From NCBI RefSeq assembly GCF_003075435.1, contig NZ_QCZJ01000002.1, positions 237,962 to 301,961 on the forward strand: DNA of 64,000 bases, given 5' to 3'. Made by a program: the position numbers and the translations under genes. The notes below the pieces were generated by a model that saw nothing but the letters and a program-made list of their open reading frames with translations, was not told where the DNA came from and searched no databases. Source of the DNA: Terrimonas sp. (GTDB taxonomy: Bacteria; Bacteroidota; Bacteroidia; Chitinophagales; Chitinophagaceae). Position 1 is the first letter of the stretch, and each line of letters opens with the position of its first letter. Positions 62,052 through 64,000 of the stretch are shown one piece after another.

Positions 62052-64000
62052 ATGAAGCGAATTATACTGTTTCTGCCCTTACTGCTGTTGATATATGTCA
62101 ATTCACAGGCAGGGAATAAAGACGGGAGGAACTCGTTAGCTTTGGTCTCAAATTTCACTGCCAGTATAACTTCAGGCTGTGGCCCCTTAAATGTACAATT
62201 TACCAGCACATCTACCAGTGATGCTGGTGATCCTATTGTTAGCTATAGCTGGAATTTTGGTGATGGCAGTCCTTTGGGTACCGGTGCAAGTCCTGGTCAC
62301 ACATTTGCAAATCCCCCTCTTGCATTTCAATATTATACAGTAAGTTTAACGGTTACCACCCAGGGCGGTGCAACAAAAACAGAAACAAAAACTAGTTTTA
62401 TTACGGTATACAGAAAGCCGGTTTTTGATTTTGGCCCCGACTACGAAGTGTGCGCGGGTTCTACTCCTACAATAACATTAGTTACAGAAGCCGTTGGTGG
62501 ATATGTATATAATTGGAGTCCGCCAAAAGATGCCGTAACAACTTACACATGTAATTTTACGCCTGTGGCCGGAGTAAATACCTACTGGGCAAAAGTGACC
62601 AATGGCACCTGTGTTACAACCGACACATTGCGGGTAACTGCTGGCGCCGCATTAACACCTAAAATTGGTTATAAAATATTGAGTACGTGCGGCAATGTGC
62701 AGGTGCAGTTTTTTGATAGTTCATACATGTGCGATCCGGCCAATAGTACTACTTACAATGAATGGGAAATTGACGGGGAATGGTACTATGATAAGGACCC
62801 CGTGCATACTTTTGCAACAGGTGGAAGCTATGATATATGGATGTATGTAGAAGATGACGAAGGTAATTCTGACGACCAGACGATAACTATTACGCTACCT
62901 AATCCTACGCCCGGGCCTGAGCCTATTGATTTTGGCGGTAATAAAACTATTTGCTTAGGCAATAGTGTTCAATTAGACGCAGGCGACGAACCAGGTGCTA
63001 CATATGTTTGGAGTCCTGCAACAGGTTTAAGCAGCACTTCTGTTTATAATCCAATAGCAAGTCCAACATCTACACAAACATATACTGTTACCAAAACAAA
63101 ATGTGGTGTGTCCGTATCTGCTTCGGTTACAGTAAATGTAAACCCTGTATTAATAGTTAATTTAGGCCCCGACAAGGATTATTGCGGGGGATATATGCTG
63201 TTGGATGCAGGCGTGACAGGTGCTACCTACCAGTGGGGAAGCACTTATAATCCAGCTGCATATATTTGGGAGAAGAATCAGCAAACCGCTGCTACCGGTC
63301 CGGGCACCTATTGGGTGACCGTAACTAAAAATGGTTGTACTGCATCAGATACAATTGTACTGCATCCTAAAAAAGCGGTTACTGCATCATTTACTTATAC
63401 TAAGTCAGGCGATGGTACCTGTGGACCATTTGAACTAAGCGTGACAGAAAATTCAGATGTATGCTCAGGAGCAATTAATAATCGTGAGTGGAATTTTGGA
63501 GATGGAACAATAATAAGCGGAGTTAACCAATCTGTTACTCATACATACAGTGCACCTGGTACATATACAGTAAGATTAATAGTATCAACCACTGCGCCTG
63601 CAAAGGATACGATAACGCAAACAATAACTTTTACCGGGGGAACTATTGTCGTGAACCTTGGCAATGATACCACCATATGTGCAGGCAACAGTGTAACCAT
63701 TGATGCCGGACCTGGTGCAAGTTATGCATGGAGCAACGGGGCAACAAGCAGAACGATCACCGTATCTCCGTCTTCAACAACAAGCTATTCTGTAACTGTA
63801 ACCAATGCTACAGGTTGTACAGGCACTGATTCCAGGACCGTGAACATCGGTGCTGCAGTGAATGTGAACCTTGGCAATGATACCACCATATGTGCAGGCA
63901 ACAGTGTAACCATTGATGCCGGACCTGGTGCAAGCTATGCATGGAGCAACGGGGCAACAAGCAGAACGATCACCGTATCTCCGTCTTCAACAACAAGCTA
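62052..64000 (+). CDS. Large secreted PKD-domain/adhesin-like protein, 3' end cut by window edge
   Basis: The ATG at 62052 begins a signal peptide (RIILFLPLLLLIYVNSQAG) and the frame stays open to the last base, so at least 649 residues are encoded. A PKD domain follows (SYSWNFGDG about residues 70-80, later REWNFGDGTIIS), alternating with Ig-like repeats containing paired Cys (VCAGS, ICLGNS, ICAGNSVTIDAG). A 71-residue repeat begins at 63651 and again at 63864, nearly identical in DNA. This is typical of Bacteroidota surface proteins that end in a type-IX sorting domain beyond the window; that ending is inference. Confidence 0.85.
   Translation, partial: MKRIILFLPLLLLIYVNSQAGNKDGRNSLALVSNFTASITSGCGPLNVQFTSTSTSDAGDPIVSYSWNFGDGSPLGTGASPGHTFANPPLAFQYYTVSLTVTTQGGATKTETKTSFITVYRKPVFDFGPDYEVCAGSTPTITLVTEAVGGYVYNWSPPKDAVTTYTCNFTPVAGVNTYWAKVTNGTCVTTDTLRVTAGAALTPKIGYKILSTCGNVQVQFFDSSYMCDPANSTTYNEWEIDGEWYYDKDPVHTFATGGSYDIWMYVEDDEGNSDDQTITITLPNPTPGPEPIDFGGNKTICLGNSVQLDAGDEPGATYVWSPATGLSSTSVYNPIASPTSTQTYTVTKTKCGVSVSASVTVNVNPVLIVNLGPDKDYCGGYMLLDAGVTGATYQWGSTYNPAAYIWEKNQQTAATGPGTYWVTVTKNGCTASDTIVLHPKKAVTASFTYTKSGDGTCGPFELSVTENSDVCSGAINNREWNFGDGTIISGVNQSVTHTYSAPGTYTVRLIVSTTAPAKDTITQTITFTGGTIVVNLGNDTTICAGNSVTIDAGPGASYAWSNGATSRTITVSPSSTTSYSVTVTNATGCTGTDSRTVNIGAAVNVNLGNDTTICAGNSVTIDAGPGASYAWSNGATSRTITVSPSSTTS

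Noticed and set aside
62021..62209. Minus-strand frame at the start of the PKD protein gene
   Set aside because: Lies inside the signal-peptide and first-domain coding frame on the plus strand, which has a good start and continuous domains.

Overview
The window reads as the chromosome of a free-living member of the Bacteroidota, most likely Chitinophagaceae or a near relative. The base composition is AT-leaning. The gene content includes a type B type-IX-secretion sorting domain (50249-51724), a TonB receptor with a HmuY lipoprotein, DUF5683 next to parAB, a NagB-LmbE fusion, BlaI/M56 sensors with a TonB-type C-terminus, and LytS/LytTR pairs. A few putative TAnnTTTG -7 boxes also fit. The family is inferred from gene content only. 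No transposase, integrase, phage module or CRISPR array was seen.

Layout. 1-6107 is a plus-strand nucleotide-sugar operon for surface polysaccharide (Ugd, Uxs, a TviB-like dehydrogenase, RmlB, RmlC, RmlD). 6086-9579 holds a GCS2-like carboxylate-amine ligase and an ATP-grasp ligase in one operon, a divergent esterase and an Rrf2 regulator. 10889-14093 is the minus-strand parA-parB-DUF5683-dapB operon. 14219-17386 carries single housekeeping or unknown genes. 17477-24355 is a LytTR/LytS two-component pair and a TolC-MacA-MacB-type export operon. 25440-27329 has a small membrane protein, a GDPD lipoprotein and an EEP hydrolase. 27932-31666 holds thyA, folA, a methyltransferase and pntAA-pntAB without pntB. 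31829-35634 has a large ABC permease, DinB, thioredoxin and an HMA-like protein. 35844-38580 is a BlaI repressor with a very unusual M56-amidase-TonB sensor, divergent from ftsE. 39430-49760 contains a sterol desaturase-like hydroxylase, a secreted glycosidase-like protein, DUF721, recF, pdhA, a TPR protein, ribH, EVE and nagB. 49887-49960 is tRNA-Arg(ACG). 50249-54337 carries secreted proteins. 54902-61901 has hpf, a haem-uptake cassette (TonB receptor, HmuY, DUF6607) and dnaG. 62052-64000 is the start of a large PKD/adhesin-like protein.

The best candidate for something undescribed is 35844-38645. A BlaR1-like membrane metalloprotease carries, where BlaR1 has its penicillin sensor, a complete N-acetylmuramoyl-L-alanine amidase-like domain whose usual catalytic Glu is His, followed by a TonB-type C-terminal domain. 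It is co-transcribed with a BlaI repressor, and a perfect palindrome lies between blaI and ftsE. I infer a peptidoglycan-fragment sensing switch.

The intergenic spaces are rich in dispersed repeats. Family A has three copies, two of them inverted on either side of the export operon. Family B is the cacaaag type, with three copies. Family C has two copies, one flanked by 13-bp direct repeats. There is also a 332-bp nested foldback element at 54397-54728. A decayed partial copy of the tRNA-Arg sits just upstream of the intact gene.
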